This document shows positions 17,298 through 26,328 of a stretch of 64,000 nucleotides of DNA, piece after piece; the first letter of the stretch is position 1, and the number at the start of each line of letters is the position of its first letter. The notes under the pieces are model-generated. The model did not search any database and was not told the origin of the DNA. It worked only from the letters and a program-made list of their open reading frames with translations. Source of the stretch: Candidatus Zipacnadia bacterium (GTDB lineage: Bacteria > Armatimonadota > Zipacnadia > Zipacnadales > UBA5352); contig JALGSU010000033.1 of the NCBI GenBank assembly GCA_029821735.1, forward strand, positions 20,973 through 84,972, written 5' to 3'. The translations under genes and the position numbers were made by a program.

Positions 17298-19316
17298 ATG
17301 TCCAAGGAGCGCATGCGACGCCGCGACGCCTACTTCGGTCTGCACTTCGACCTGCACCCGAAGGCCGATGACACCGAACTTGGTGCCGAGACCACCGAGG
17401 AGAACCTGAACGCCCTCCTCGACCGCGTACGCCCCGACTTTGTCCAATATGACTGCAAGGGCCACGCCGGCTACACCGGCTACCCGACCGCGGTCGGCTG
17501 GTCCTCCCCCGGCATCGTCAATGACGCTCTGGCCGTCTGGCGGAGAGTCACCCGCGAACACGGTGTCTCTCTGCTCATCCACTATTCCGGCGTCCAGGAC
17601 TACGTCGCCGTCGAGCATCATCCCGAGTGGGCCGCCGTGCACGCCGATGGCACACCGGATGGCCAGGCCACCAGCAACTTCGGCCCGTACGTCGACGAGC
17701 TGCTCATCCCGCAACTGCGCGAAGTCATCGCCATGCACGACCTCGACGGCGTCTGGGTGGACGGTGACTGCTGGGGCACGCTCCCCGACTGGTCTGACGC
17801 CGCGCTCGCGAAGTGGCGAGAGGAAACCGGCGAGGCCGACGCCCCCATCGACTCTGATGATCCGCGCTGGGTGCGCTGGATGGACTTCCACCGCCGCCAG
17901 TTCGAGAGCTACCTGCGCCACTGGGTCGACGCGCTGCACGAGACCAGCCCCGATATCGATATCACCAGCAACTGGATGTATTCGACCTACGCACCGAAAT
18001 CCGCTGAGGCCAATCTCGACTACCTCTCCGGCGACTACTCGCCGTCCGTGTCCTGCGACCGCGCACGCATCGAGGCCCGCTATCTCGCATCCACCGGCAT
18101 GCCCTGGGACCTGATGGCGTGGGGCTTCAACCGCGTCGGCTCCGGCCCCTGGAGCCACAAGAACCCGCTCCAGCTCCAGCAGGAGGCCGCCGTGGTCCTC
18201 ATGCAGGGCGGCGGCTTCCAGGTCTACAATCAGCCCACTCGCTCCGGTCACATCGCCCAGTCGGTCATCGACACCTGTGGCCTCGTCGCCGACTTCTGCC
18301 GCGAGCGCCAGGACGTGTGCTTCCACAGCACCACCGTCCCGCAGGTCGCAGTCCTCCTGCCCTCCGTCGACATGACCGAACGCTCGGCCCGCGTCTGGCA
18401 CACCGGCGGCACTCGCGCCGAACTCGAGGGCACGCTGCACGCGATGCTCGAGCTTGGTTACTCAGTCGACCTGCTCGCCGAGCATCAACTCACCGGCCGC
18501 CTCGGCGACTTCCCACTCATCGTCCTCCCCGACTGCTCCCGTCTCGCACATGGTTTCGCGGACGAGTTGGTGCAGTATGTTCGCGCCGGCGGCTCACTGC
18601 TGCTGGCCGGCCCGCGTGTCGCTGGCCTCTTCGCCGATCATCTCGGCGTCACGTTCGCCGACGAGGGCGTGGCCGGAGCTGGCGCGGCGGCGGGCAGTGT
18701 AGGCTGGGACGGCTCGTGGCAGGCGGGCAAGCCCACAGGCTCGGATGATGTGACCCCCGCCCACGTGCTCTCCTCATTCGGAGCGGGCATGTGCAACGGT
18801 CTGTGGCGCAGCGTGCAGCCCTCGGGTGCAGAAGCCGTCGGCCATCGCTGGCCAACCTTCGACACTCGCGGCGAGGGTGAGGTCGCCTCCACCATCACTC
18901 CGCTTGGCGACGGCCAGATCGGCGCGATCTACGGGCCCATCGGCCTTCAATATCTCGACGCCCACCGGCCAGCTCTTCGCCACTTCATCGGCGACCTCGC
19001 GGAGCGCCTCTTCGCCGAGCCCGCAGTGAGCACCGACGCACCCTCCTGCGTCGACGTCGCCCTGCGCCACACCGCCGACGGGCATCTCAGCGTTCACATG
19101 CTCAACCTGGCCGAAGCCCAGCGCGACCCGGCTCACCAGAGCCCGGACTTCATCCCGACCATCGGCCCCATCACCGTCACGCTGCGCGTCGCCAACGAGC
19201 CCGGCTCGGTCACCTGGCAGCCCGGCGGCGCAGCTCCCAAATGGTCATGGGCCGATGGCGTTCTCACCGTGACCGTCGACTCCCTGCACATCCACGGAGT
19301 CGCGGTCGTCACGTGA
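17298..19316 (+). CDS. Alpha-L-fucosidase-like TIM-barrel protein with beta-galactosidase-type trimerisation domain
   Basis: 672 residues without a signal peptide, start fixed by AGGAGG at 17286-17291. The first 300 residues resemble the GH29/GH42-like barrel: YFGLHFDLHPK, VQYDCKGHAGYTGYPT, SLLIHYSGVQDYVAVEH and DLDGVWVDGDCWGTLPDW, where the Asp after VWV sits where the nucleophile lies in fucosidase-like enzymes. Residues about 360-470 form a flavodoxin-like fold (LGYSVDLLAEHQLTG, FPLIVLPDCSRLAHG, VRAGGSLLLAGPRVAG) as in the beta-galactosidase trimerisation domain. It lies 15 bases after the corrected stop of the PcRGLX-like gene and is probably co-transcribed with it. Substrate unknown. Confidence 0.7.
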   Translation: MSKERMRRRDAYFGLHFDLHPKADDTELGAETTEENLNALLDRVRPDFVQYDCKGHAGYTGYPTAVGWSSPGIVNDALAVWRRVTREHGVSLLIHYSGVQDYVAVEHHPEWAAVHADGTPDGQATSNFGPYVDELLIPQLREVIAMHDLDGVWVDGDCWGTLPDWSDAALAKWREETGEADAPIDSDDPRWVRWMDFHRRQFESYLRHWVDALHETSPDIDITSNWMYSTYAPKSAEANLDYLSGDYSPSVSCDRARIEARYLASTGMPWDLMAWGFNRVGSGPWSHKNPLQLQQEAAVVLMQGGGFQVYNQPTRSGHIAQSVIDTCGLVADFCRERQDVCFHSTTVPQVAVLLPSVDMTERSARVWHTGGTRAELEGTLHAMLELGYSVDLLAEHQLTGRLGDFPLIVLPDCSRLAHGFADELVQYVRAGGSLLLAGPRVAGLFADHLGVTFADEGVAGAGAAAGSVGWDGSWQAGKPTGSDDVTPAHVLSSFGAGMCNGLWRSVQPSGAEAVGHRWPTFDTRGEGEVASTITPLGDGQIGAIYGPIGLQYLDAHRPALRHFIGDLAERLFAEPAVSTDAPSCVDVALRHTADGHLSVHMLNLAEAQRDPAHQSPDFIPTIGPITVTLRVANEPGSVTWQPGGAAPKWSWADGVLTVTVDSLHIHGVAVVT

Positions 19317-19354
19317 GTAGGCATGCATGTCCACAGGCGCGGAGGTGTTCTTGG

Positions 19355-21193
19355 ATGAACCACCTGAGGCCCGCCATGGCCACACTCGCCATCGCCGTAC
19401 TGATGGCATCCGCTGTCCACGCCCAGCCGCTCGCCGAGAACGGTGAGACAGATTGGGTCATCTACCATGCCGCCGATGCCGTTCCCTCGGTGCGTCTCGC
19501 CGCTGAGGAACTCCAGCGCGTCATACTCCTCTCGACCGGCGCGAAGCTCCCGATCGTCGACGGACCCGCCGCACCGATGATCTGCGTCGGCGAAAACTCT
19601 GCCTCCCGCGCAGCCGGTATTGGCGCCGACGACCTCCCCAACGATGGCTTCCGCATTCGCACCATCGACAGCAGTCTCTACATCCTCGGCAAAGAGCACC
19701 CCAATGACGCTCCGCCGTGGGTTGGCTGGACCAGTCGCGGCACGCTCTACGGCGTCTACGAGTTCCTCGAGCGCGTCGTCGGCGCGCGCTGGCTCATGCC
19801 CGGCGAAGTCGGCGAGGACATCCCGGCGCATGCCACCCTTGAACTCCCGGAACTCGACATCGAGCAGACGCCCGACTTCCCCGTCCGCGTTCTCCAGCAC
19901 GTTCAGCAGGAGTTGCCGGAATGGCACGAGGACAAGGAAATGGTCCGCCGCTGGATGCACACTCAGAAGCTGCCCGCCAAGCAATTCGATGGCTACGCGC
20001 TCAGTTGGGGCCATTCATGGAACGACTACGTGACTGAGGAGCAGCTCGCGGAGCACCCCGAGTGGCGTGCCCTGCGCGACACCGGCGAACGCTACATACC
20101 CGCCCGCCATTCAGCGGTCAAGTACTGCACCACCAACCCCGAGCTCATCCAAGCCTTTGCCGACGGCGTCATGGCTCGTCTCGAGGAGCACCCGAACCGC
20201 ATCTCGGCATCGATCTCCCCCAGCGATGGTGGTCTGTTCTGCGTCTGCGATGAGTGCTCGAAGTATGTTGAGGACGACCCGCATGGTGCCCCCTCGCAGT
20301 CCCGCCTCATCCTGAAGTTCTACAATGACGTTGCCGCGATCGTCGCCGAGAAATATCCCAAGCGCCAGCTTCCCGGCTACGTCTACTACAACTACATGTA
20401 CCCGCCCGACGAGACCATCGAGATGCAACCGAACGTCTGGCTCGTCTTCTATGGCCTGCGCTACTACGGCTGGGGACTTGCCAAGCCCACTTACGCTGCC
20501 GAGTTCCGCGACGTCGTCGAGGGCTGGTCACGCTTCACCGACAATATGGTCTATGGCAGCTACACCGTGTGGATGCGCTCCTTCAACGGCGCCATCGTCC
20601 CGCCCCCGCGCGCGATCCTCAAGATGGAGTTGCCCATCGCTCACGAGGCCAGCTACCGTGGCGCGACCATGATCGGCCTCGCCGCATGGGGCTATGGTGG
20701 CCCGGTCAACTACGTCTTCGCCCGGCAGATGTGGGATGCTGACCTTGACGTGGACGCGACGCTTGACGAGTGGTATCAGCGCGCATATGGGGCCGGCTGG
20801 GAGTCCATGCGCGATCTCTACTCACTGGTCGAGAAGCAGTTCACGCAGTGGAAAGAGCAGGAGACCATCGAATATCGCGGCTTCCAGTATGAAATCAACT
20901 ATGAGCTGATCGACGCCGTGCACCGGCCCATCTTCGCCGAGATGGAGCCCCTGTACCTCGACGGTCTGTCGAAGGCCGCCACCGACGCCCAGCGTCAACG
21001 GATCGAGATGCTCGGTGACAATCTGATTCAACTGCACCATGACATGCTCGAGGCCGAGATGATCGAGGGCGGCGAGGACTCGCACTTCTACCGCACCGAG
21101 GAGCAGTACCAGCAGTTCCTCGAGGACGTCAAGCCGACGCTCTCACTCGACCCGCAGAAGTACCCGATCTGGCACGGCGAGTGGTCCGGTTAG
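19355..21193 (+). CDS. Secreted DUF4838-domain protein
   Basis: 612 residues, signal peptide MNHLRPAMATLAIAVLMASAVHA, GGAGG at 19341-19345. The N-terminal ~120 residues resemble the accessory domain of alpha-glucuronidases and hexosaminidases (AAEELQRVILLSTGAKLPIV, then TLYGVYEFLERVVGARWLMPG). The DUF4838 core follows: ISPSDGGLFCVCDECSKYVE with its CxCxxC, SRLILKFYNDVAAIVAEKYP and YYNYMYPPDETI. The family is frequent in polysaccharide-degrading Bacteroidetes, Planctomycetes and Armatimonadota and is assumed to be glycosidase-like; a precise reaction is not established to my knowledge. It follows the fucosidase-like gene by 38 bases and probably closes the operon that starts at 13711. Confidence 0.8.
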   Translation: MNHLRPAMATLAIAVLMASAVHAQPLAENGETDWVIYHAADAVPSVRLAAEELQRVILLSTGAKLPIVDGPAAPMICVGENSASRAAGIGADDLPNDGFRIRTIDSSLYILGKEHPNDAPPWVGWTSRGTLYGVYEFLERVVGARWLMPGEVGEDIPAHATLELPELDIEQTPDFPVRVLQHVQQELPEWHEDKEMVRRWMHTQKLPAKQFDGYALSWGHSWNDYVTEEQLAEHPEWRALRDTGERYIPARHSAVKYCTTNPELIQAFADGVMARLEEHPNRISASISPSDGGLFCVCDECSKYVEDDPHGAPSQSRLILKFYNDVAAIVAEKYPKRQLPGYVYYNYMYPPDETIEMQPNVWLVFYGLRYYGWGLAKPTYAAEFRDVVEGWSRFTDNMVYGSYTVWMRSFNGAIVPPPRAILKMELPIAHEASYRGATMIGLAAWGYGGPVNYVFARQMWDADLDVDATLDEWYQRAYGAGWESMRDLYSLVEKQFTQWKEQETIEYRGFQYEINYELIDAVHRPIFAEMEPLYLDGLSKAATDAQRQRIEMLGDNLIQLHHDMLEAEMIEGGEDSHFYRTEEQYQQFLEDVKPTLSLDPQKYPIWHGEWSG

Positions 21194-21210
21194 CCCGCTG
21201 CCGACTACGG

Positions 21211-23190
21211 TCAAATCTCGTCCGTCACATCGCCCTGCAACTGCACCGGCTGTGGCTTGATCTTCTTACGCGCCACCACCGGCCTGCCCGTCTCGACGAA
21301 CGTGCGTTCAGGCCGCTCAGCATAGCCGTCCGCCAGCATCTCGTGCATGACCCGCCCCTCATTCTGGGCGGGCGCCTCGATCCCCAGCAGATGCGCGATC
21401 GTCGGCGCCACGTCGGTCGTGCACAGACGCGACTGCTCCAGTCGTGGCGCTGTCACACCCGCCTTGATCCCCGCGCCACCGATGACCATCGCCGCCAGCA
21501 CCGACGTCGTCTCGGTCTCGTAGGTCGGCACCATCGGCCCGTGGTTCCCGCCGGTGCACGGGAAAGCGACCCGCTCTTCGCCCATGCGCAGCACCTCGCC
21601 CCGCGACCAGGTGTACCCGCCCGAGTAGACGAACACGATGTCCCCGATGTAGTCGCCCCACATCCCCACCATCGGCGCGTCCTCACGCGTCAGTGCGAAG
21701 GCCAGCACGTGCTCGCCACTCTCGGGATCCTTCGCGTCACGCATGCGCGCCAGCACCTGCGCCCGCAACTCCTCGTACTCTTCCGGCGGCACAATCCCGT
21801 CCTCGTCCCGACCCTGCAGGTTGATCCACAGATGGTTTTGCGCCCAGAAGATTTTGCTCCGCGACCAGTCTATCTCCTTGCCATCCTCCCGAGGCGTGAG
21901 CCAGTCGGTGCCCCTGAAGGCGTTGACCAGTGACGCTGCCCGCCGGTTCGCAGGCATTCCGTGATCAGCCGCGACCACGAACGCCGTCTCCCCGTCGTCG
22001 AACAGATCGAGGAACCGCCCCAGCAGTCGGTCGGCCGCTTTGTAGTAGCCCCGAATGATCTCCCAGTAGTGATCGACTCGCTCCGCGTCATAGTCTCCGC
22101 CGGTCGGGTCGACCTTCGCCACGAACGTGTGCCCCATCGCGTCCAGCAAATGCCAATGCAAGTAGACCAGTTGCGCATCGCTCTCGTCCATCGCCATCTT
22201 CACCGCTCGCGGCCACCACTCCGACTCCCATGCCAAGACCTCGTCCGTCACGTCAAACTCCAGCGCCTCATCGCGGTTGAGCATCGTCGCCTGCCCGCCG
22301 TGCACGTATGGCCCCAGTTCATCAATCAGCCGCCGCCCCAGTTCAGGCTTCGAGCAGTGCCGCCCATCCGTCGGGAACGCGTCTGTCCGGAACAACCGAA
22401 CCCGCGAACCGTCGGCCGCCAGTTCCACCAGCTTGAACCGGAACGCGCCCTCAGCTTCGCCCTGGTCCTCGGTCACGAAATCCGCCCGCAGCCACTCGCT
22501 CCACTCCCCCACTTTCAGCGTCACCACTGCGCTCGCACCATCCCGCTCGGCCGCGATCATCACCGTGTCGTACTCAGTCTCCCCGAACACTAACGCACGA
22601 TATGTCGGCCCACTGCCCTCCGTGACGGTCACCACCGCCAGTTCCGTCTCCAGCAGCGGCACCCCCGACGCAGGCGCATTGTCCCAGCCCTCGGCCGGCA
22701 CCAGCTCCACCGGGTCTGTCGTGTTCAGCTCCGGGCAATTGTTGTACACCGCTCCCGCTGCTAGATCAAAGTATGACTGCGCCGGCTTGAAGAGCCACTC
22801 GATATGCGTAGCCTCATCGACGGTCGGCGGATAGCCCGCGTAGTTCACCACCACGCTCTTCATACCATGGCGCGCGGCAGTCTCCCACAGATACTCCGCT
22901 CGGCAGAGCCCCGACGTGAACGCGTCCTCGAAGTGGAATTCGTCCAGCGGCGCCCCCGGCAGGTGCGATCCCCACTGCACAATACCGTGCGTCCCCGGAG
23001 TTGCGCCTGTCGCGATGGTCGTCCAGTTGGTAGGCGTCTGTGCCGGGATCACCGGGCGCAGTCGACTCATGCTGCCCTTCGCCAGCAGTCGCTCGAAGTT
23101 CGGCATGATGCCCTCTCCCAGGAACTTCTCCAGCATGTTCGGCACCAGCGCATCAAAACCCAGAAACAGCACCCGTTTTGCCGCACCCAT
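21211..23190 (-). CDS. Alkaline phosphatase superfamily protein (type I phosphodiesterase/nucleotide pyrophosphatase-like)
   Basis: 659 residues, cytoplasmic (no signal). Metal-binding and catalytic motifs of the AlkP fold are in order: VLFLGFDALVPNMLEKF (first Asp), PAQTPTNWTTIATGATPGTH (Thr nucleophile in the TNWT context of phosphodiesterases), LHWHLLDAMGH, and VAADHGMPANRRAASL with the DHG metal pair, then CTGGNHGPMVP. Such proteins hydrolyse phosphodiester or phosphonate bonds; some act on nucleotide sugars. An insertion of about 180 residues between the nucleophile and the DHG motif looks like an extra beta-domain. It converges on the DUF4838 gene (17 bases apart). Substrate unknown. 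Confidence 0.8.
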   Translation of the reverse strand: MGAAKRVLFLGFDALVPNMLEKFLGEGIMPNFERLLAKGSMSRLRPVIPAQTPTNWTTIATGATPGTHGIVQWGSHLPGAPLDEFHFEDAFTSGLCRAEYLWETAARHGMKSVVVNYAGYPPTVDEATHIEWLFKPAQSYFDLAAGAVYNNCPELNTTDPVELVPAEGWDNAPASGVPLLETELAVVTVTEGSGPTYRALVFGETEYDTVMIAAERDGASAVVTLKVGEWSEWLRADFVTEDQGEAEGAFRFKLVELAADGSRVRLFRTDAFPTDGRHCSKPELGRRLIDELGPYVHGGQATMLNRDEALEFDVTDEVLAWESEWWPRAVKMAMDESDAQLVYLHWHLLDAMGHTFVAKVDPTGGDYDAERVDHYWEIIRGYYKAADRLLGRFLDLFDDGETAFVVAADHGMPANRRAASLVNAFRGTDWLTPREDGKEIDWSRSKIFWAQNHLWINLQGRDEDGIVPPEEYEELRAQVLARMRDAKDPESGEHVLAFALTREDAPMVGMWGDYIGDIVFVYSGGYTWSRGEVLRMGEERVAFPCTGGNHGPMVPTYETETTSVLAAMVIGGAGIKAGVTAPRLEQSRLCTTDVAPTIAHLLGIEAPAQNEGRVMHEMLADGYAERPERTFVETGRPVVARKKIKPQPVQLQGDVTDEI

Positions 23191-23334
23191 CGGACAGGCT
23201 CCCTTCCGCGCTCATCTTGTTCCCTCGCTCTTCGCGCCCGATTCTCCTCGCACCTGCCTTCAGTGCAGGTCACTGGCGCCGCACCAGCGAATCTTCGCGC
23301 AGCACTCTCACGGAATATGCGGGAGGAACCAACC

Positions 23335-25659
23335 ATGCGACTGCCGCTGTGCCTGCTTGCGCTCATCCTCTGCATCGGGACCGCGTTCGCCGAGCCCGTC
23401 TTCATGGCCGACTTCGAGGCCGCCACCGACGGCGTCCCTGACGGATGGACCTTCGTCAACCAGCGCGGCGAGTGCTCCGGAGAGTGGGACGATTCCGAGC
23501 CCTTGCCCAATGGTCACTCAATCCGCCTCGACACCACCGCCGACGCCACGGCTCGCGCCACCTGGGCACCCACGCAGAGAATCGCTCTCCAGCCCGAGAC
23601 CGCCTACCGCCTCAGCTTCAAGATCATGCTGGCCACGTCCGGCGGCGGCAAGGGCGCCTACATCATCGCCTACGAGAACGGTGTCGAGGCTCCCGCCAAC
23701 TGGCACATGGGCCGGTTCATGAACGGCGCGCAGGACTGGCATGAGGAGTCCTTCACCTTCAAAACTCTGCCCGACTGCGAGTGGATCAAGCTCCAGTGCA
23801 AGCTCTGGGAGTCCCCTGGCTTCGCATGGTTCGACGACATCACTATCGAGGAAATACCCGAGGACGAGATACAGCGCGATCCGTCCACCCGCAACTATTA
23901 TCCTGACCCCGACGGCTCCGCCCTCCAACTCCTCTGGTATCCTGCCCAGCGTCGGCCCGACCGGACCATCCACCTGCTCGACGGTTTCGTCAACCCGGTC
24001 TCAGCCTTCTTCCTCGGCGACAAGGAGGCCGTCGCCGACCCGCATCTGATACTCGATCTGCCCGAGGCCATCCATCTGGTCGGACCGGTGGTCGCCGGAC
24101 GCCAGCCGTTCGCAGAACCTTTCCAGGCTGAGCCCGAAACTATTGAGCGCGATGGCGTCAAGCTCAATCGCTGGCGTCTGCCGATCCAGCCCGGACCGCT
24201 CGGCCGCATCAAGCCCGACGCTCCTGTCTGGGACCGCTACCACTTCGTCTATGCCCAGCCCCAGCCCGGCTGCCCCGAACAATTCACCTGGCGCTGGCGC
24301 GTCGAGAACGCCGGCGAACTCGGCCCCGAGCACGAGATGCTGGCGAACGTGGTTGCCGCCGAAGAGGGCCCGCTCGGCGAGGTGCCCGACTTCAAGCTCT
24401 TCACCCAGCACTCCGACGCCCTCCGCCTGCCCACTGCCGACGAGCGCGGTCAGGTCCTCGACTACCTGCACTACGCCGGTGTCGGCGGCGGCCTCGCCCT
24501 CAGCTACTATGGCGCGGAGTACCAGTCCATCGACGACGAATTGGGGGCCGCCGGCTACTTCACCTGGACGTGGTCGTGGCATGGCTACGGAGGCGCGTCG
24601 GAGCCTGGTCAGGAACTCGTCTACGATCCCGACGCTCGTCGCCAGAGGACAGGCCTCGTCTGCCCGCAGGTGCAGGCTGAGCGGCAGGAGCCCTTCTACT
24701 CAAACCTGATCGAGAAGTACGCCAATGCGCTCGCGATCGAGCGCGAGTGGATCATCATCAACTACGAGCCGCCCTACATGAACGTCTGCTTCTGCGAACG
24801 CTGTCGCAAAGCGTTCGCAGAGCTCACTGATCTCGATGAAGCGACCGTCCTCGCCATGTCCCCCAAGGACATTCGCGCCCTTCCCGATCACGCATGGGGA
24901 CGCTTCCGTAGCCACCAGAACGATCTCATTATCGAGGCCCACGTTGACGCCGCGCACCAAACCGACCCGGACGTCAAGTTCGGAGTCTGTGGCCCGCCGC
25001 GCAGCCAGTGGCACGCCGACAACGCCATGGACATCGCACTCTTTGAGCCCGAGGTCTTCCTGCACGCGCCCATGATCTACGCCAGCCCGAAGGCCACCGC
25101 CGAACTCACCCGCTCAACCTGCGAGGGCACCAGCGAACTCGTCATGCCCTTCCTGCTCGCATCAGACATGGCGGTTACCGGCGTCTTCCCCAGCCCTGCC
25201 GACCTGCGCCTGAACATGCTGGCAACAGCTCTCAGCGGCGGCCATGGCGCGATCCTCTGGGTGGGCATTGAGTCCCTCGACGGTCAACTCATGAACGCGC
25301 TCCGCCAGAGCATGAGCGAGATCCGAGAGCTGCAGCGCTACATCGTCGGGGGCACGCGTCTCGGCGATCTGGTGCCGGAGGTCGTTCCGGGGGCGATTCG
25401 CGAGATCGTCATTCACGGTCGGGCTTTGCAGATACCGGTCGACAACGTGCAATCCCCGGTCATGGTCTGGGGTTGGAAATCGGGCGAGGGTCATCTCGCA
25501 GCGCTGATCAACTATGACGAGACCATGCCCCACACCGTCCGCCTGCAGGCACCGGGCATAGAGGCGGCCAAGTCTCTCAATGGCCCGGCCCCCAAGCCCA
25601 AAGCTGACAGCGTGACCATCGAGCTGGCGCCGTACGAGTTCGCCGCCTTCACCTGGTAG
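23335..25659 (+). CDS. Secreted protein with carbohydrate-binding-like N-terminus and barrel-like domain, family not recognised
   Basis: 774 residues with signal peptide MRLPLCLLALILCIGTAFA and GGGAGG upstream at 23320-23325. Residues 20-180 look like a CBM of the galactose-binding fold (FMADFEAATDGVPDGWTFVN, then FAWFDDITIEEIP). Residues about 380-640 appear barrel-like, with INYEPPYMNVCFCERCRKAF containing a CxCxxC pair and VDAAHQTDPDVKFGVCGPP. The last 100 residues are a small beta-domain (GEGHLAALINYDETMPHTVRL). The cysteine motif after an acidic strand resembles that in DUF4838 proteins, suggesting a distant relation. I infer a secreted glycan-active enzyme; no catalytic residue can be named. 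Confidence 0.65.
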   Translation: MRLPLCLLALILCIGTAFAEPVFMADFEAATDGVPDGWTFVNQRGECSGEWDDSEPLPNGHSIRLDTTADATARATWAPTQRIALQPETAYRLSFKIMLATSGGGKGAYIIAYENGVEAPANWHMGRFMNGAQDWHEESFTFKTLPDCEWIKLQCKLWESPGFAWFDDITIEEIPEDEIQRDPSTRNYYPDPDGSALQLLWYPAQRRPDRTIHLLDGFVNPVSAFFLGDKEAVADPHLILDLPEAIHLVGPVVAGRQPFAEPFQAEPETIERDGVKLNRWRLPIQPGPLGRIKPDAPVWDRYHFVYAQPQPGCPEQFTWRWRVENAGELGPEHEMLANVVAAEEGPLGEVPDFKLFTQHSDALRLPTADERGQVLDYLHYAGVGGGLALSYYGAEYQSIDDELGAAGYFTWTWSWHGYGGASEPGQELVYDPDARRQRTGLVCPQVQAERQEPFYSNLIEKYANALAIEREWIIINYEPPYMNVCFCERCRKAFAELTDLDEATVLAMSPKDIRALPDHAWGRFRSHQNDLIIEAHVDAAHQTDPDVKFGVCGPPRSQWHADNAMDIALFEPEVFLHAPMIYASPKATAELTRSTCEGTSELVMPFLLASDMAVTGVFPSPADLRLNMLATALSGGHGAILWVGIESLDGQLMNALRQSMSEIRELQRYIVGGTRLGDLVPEVVPGAIREIVIHGRALQIPVDNVQSPVMVWGWKSGEGHLAALINYDETMPHTVRLQAPGIEAAKSLNGPAPKPKADSVTIELAPYEFAAFTW

Positions 25660-25704
25660 CCCGCGCTGCTCTAGCAATCGGCCCGCTCAGACTATAGAGT
25701 GGAT

Positions 25705-25767
25705 GCCGGACGGGAGGCCCTGGTTCAATTCCAGGCTCGTAGCTCAGTGATAGAGCGCCCGCCCGGC
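25705..25767 (+). ncRNA. tRNA-mimic RNA with T-arm before D-arm, resembling the bacterial Y RNA (YrlA) module
   Basis: The segment contains a canonical T-arm (CCTGG, loop TTCAATT, CCAGG; 25719-25735) followed, instead of preceded, by a canonical D-arm with U8/A9 (TA, GCTC, AGTGATA, GAGC; 25740-25756). The two are joined by only CTCG, so there is no acceptor stem. Flanking sequences GCCGGACGGG (25705-25714) and CCCGCCCGGC (25758-25767) pair over ten positions with one C-A mismatch, taking the place of the anticodon stem. As I recall, YrlA Y-like RNAs, partners of the Ro60 orthologue Rsr, have such an acceptor-less, tRNA-like module. No Rsr gene is in the window. A scrambled tRNA fragment is the alternative. 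Strand is given by the T- and D-loop sequences. Confidence 0.55.
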
Positions 25768-25851
25768 TTCGCTTTGCGTGCTGCTCGCAGGCGTCAGCAA
25801 CTACCTCGCCATGCTCGACGAGGGCCGCAAACTCGCCACTTACTGACGCCC

Positions 25852-26295
25852 TTACGCCTCGTCATTCTCCGGCACGCCCGTCGTCACCAGACCCCGCACC
25901 CGCCTCTCGATCTCGTCGCGTATGGCCCGAAAGAACGCCACCCGCTCCTCTTCGCTCCCCTCCGCCTCAGCCGGATCTTCCAGTGACCAGTGAACGCGAT
26001 CCCTTGCGCCCAGGTACATCGGGCACGCCTCATTTGCCCCATCACAAACCGTGACTAACAGGTCGAATTCTCGCTCGCCGAAGGCCTCAATGGTCTTCGG
26101 ACGCTGGCTCGAGATATCGATGCCCTTCTCAGCCATCGCCTTCACGGCCAACGGATGCACTCGCTCGGCGATCTCCGTTCCCGCGCTGAACGCCTCATAC
26201 TTCCCGCTGCCAAGCTCCCGCAGGAAGCCCTCGCCCATCTGACTCCGGCACGAGTTCCCTGTGCACAGGAACAAGACGCTCTTCGTGTCGGTCAT
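25852..26295 (-). CDS. arsC: Arsenate reductase, thioredoxin-coupled (LMW phosphatase fold)
   Basis: 147 residues, close to the length of S. aureus/B. subtilis type ArsC. The phosphatase loop CTGNSCRS begins at Cys11 with Arg17. The relay cysteines Cys84 and Cys91 (VCDGANEACP) separate this group from plain tyrosine phosphatases. HWSLEDPAEAEGSEEE holds the general-acid Asp. It reduces arsenate to arsenite using thioredoxin. GGGAG precedes the ATG. No ArsR repressor or arsenite exporter is adjacent, so it appears to be an isolated gene. Confidence 0.9.
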   Translation of the reverse strand: MTDTKSVLFLCTGNSCRSQMGEGFLRELGSGKYEAFSAGTEIAERVHPLAVKAMAEKGIDISSQRPKTIEAFGEREFDLLVTVCDGANEACPMYLGARDRVHWSLEDPAEAEGSEEERVAFFRAIRDEIERRVRGLVTTGVPENDEA

Positions 26296-26328
26296 CTGCG
26301 TCTCCCTGTCGATCTCACGCGATCGTCT

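Noticed and set aside
25705..25767. Ordinary tRNA gene
   Set aside because: T-arm precedes D-arm, the acceptor stem is reduced to four bases, and there is no anticodon loop in the right place; it cannot be an ordinary tRNA.
25852..26295. Arsenic resistance operon
   Set aside because: Only arsC is present; the neighbours are a PHP-type phosphoesterase-like gene and an RNA candidate, with no arsR, arsB or acr3.
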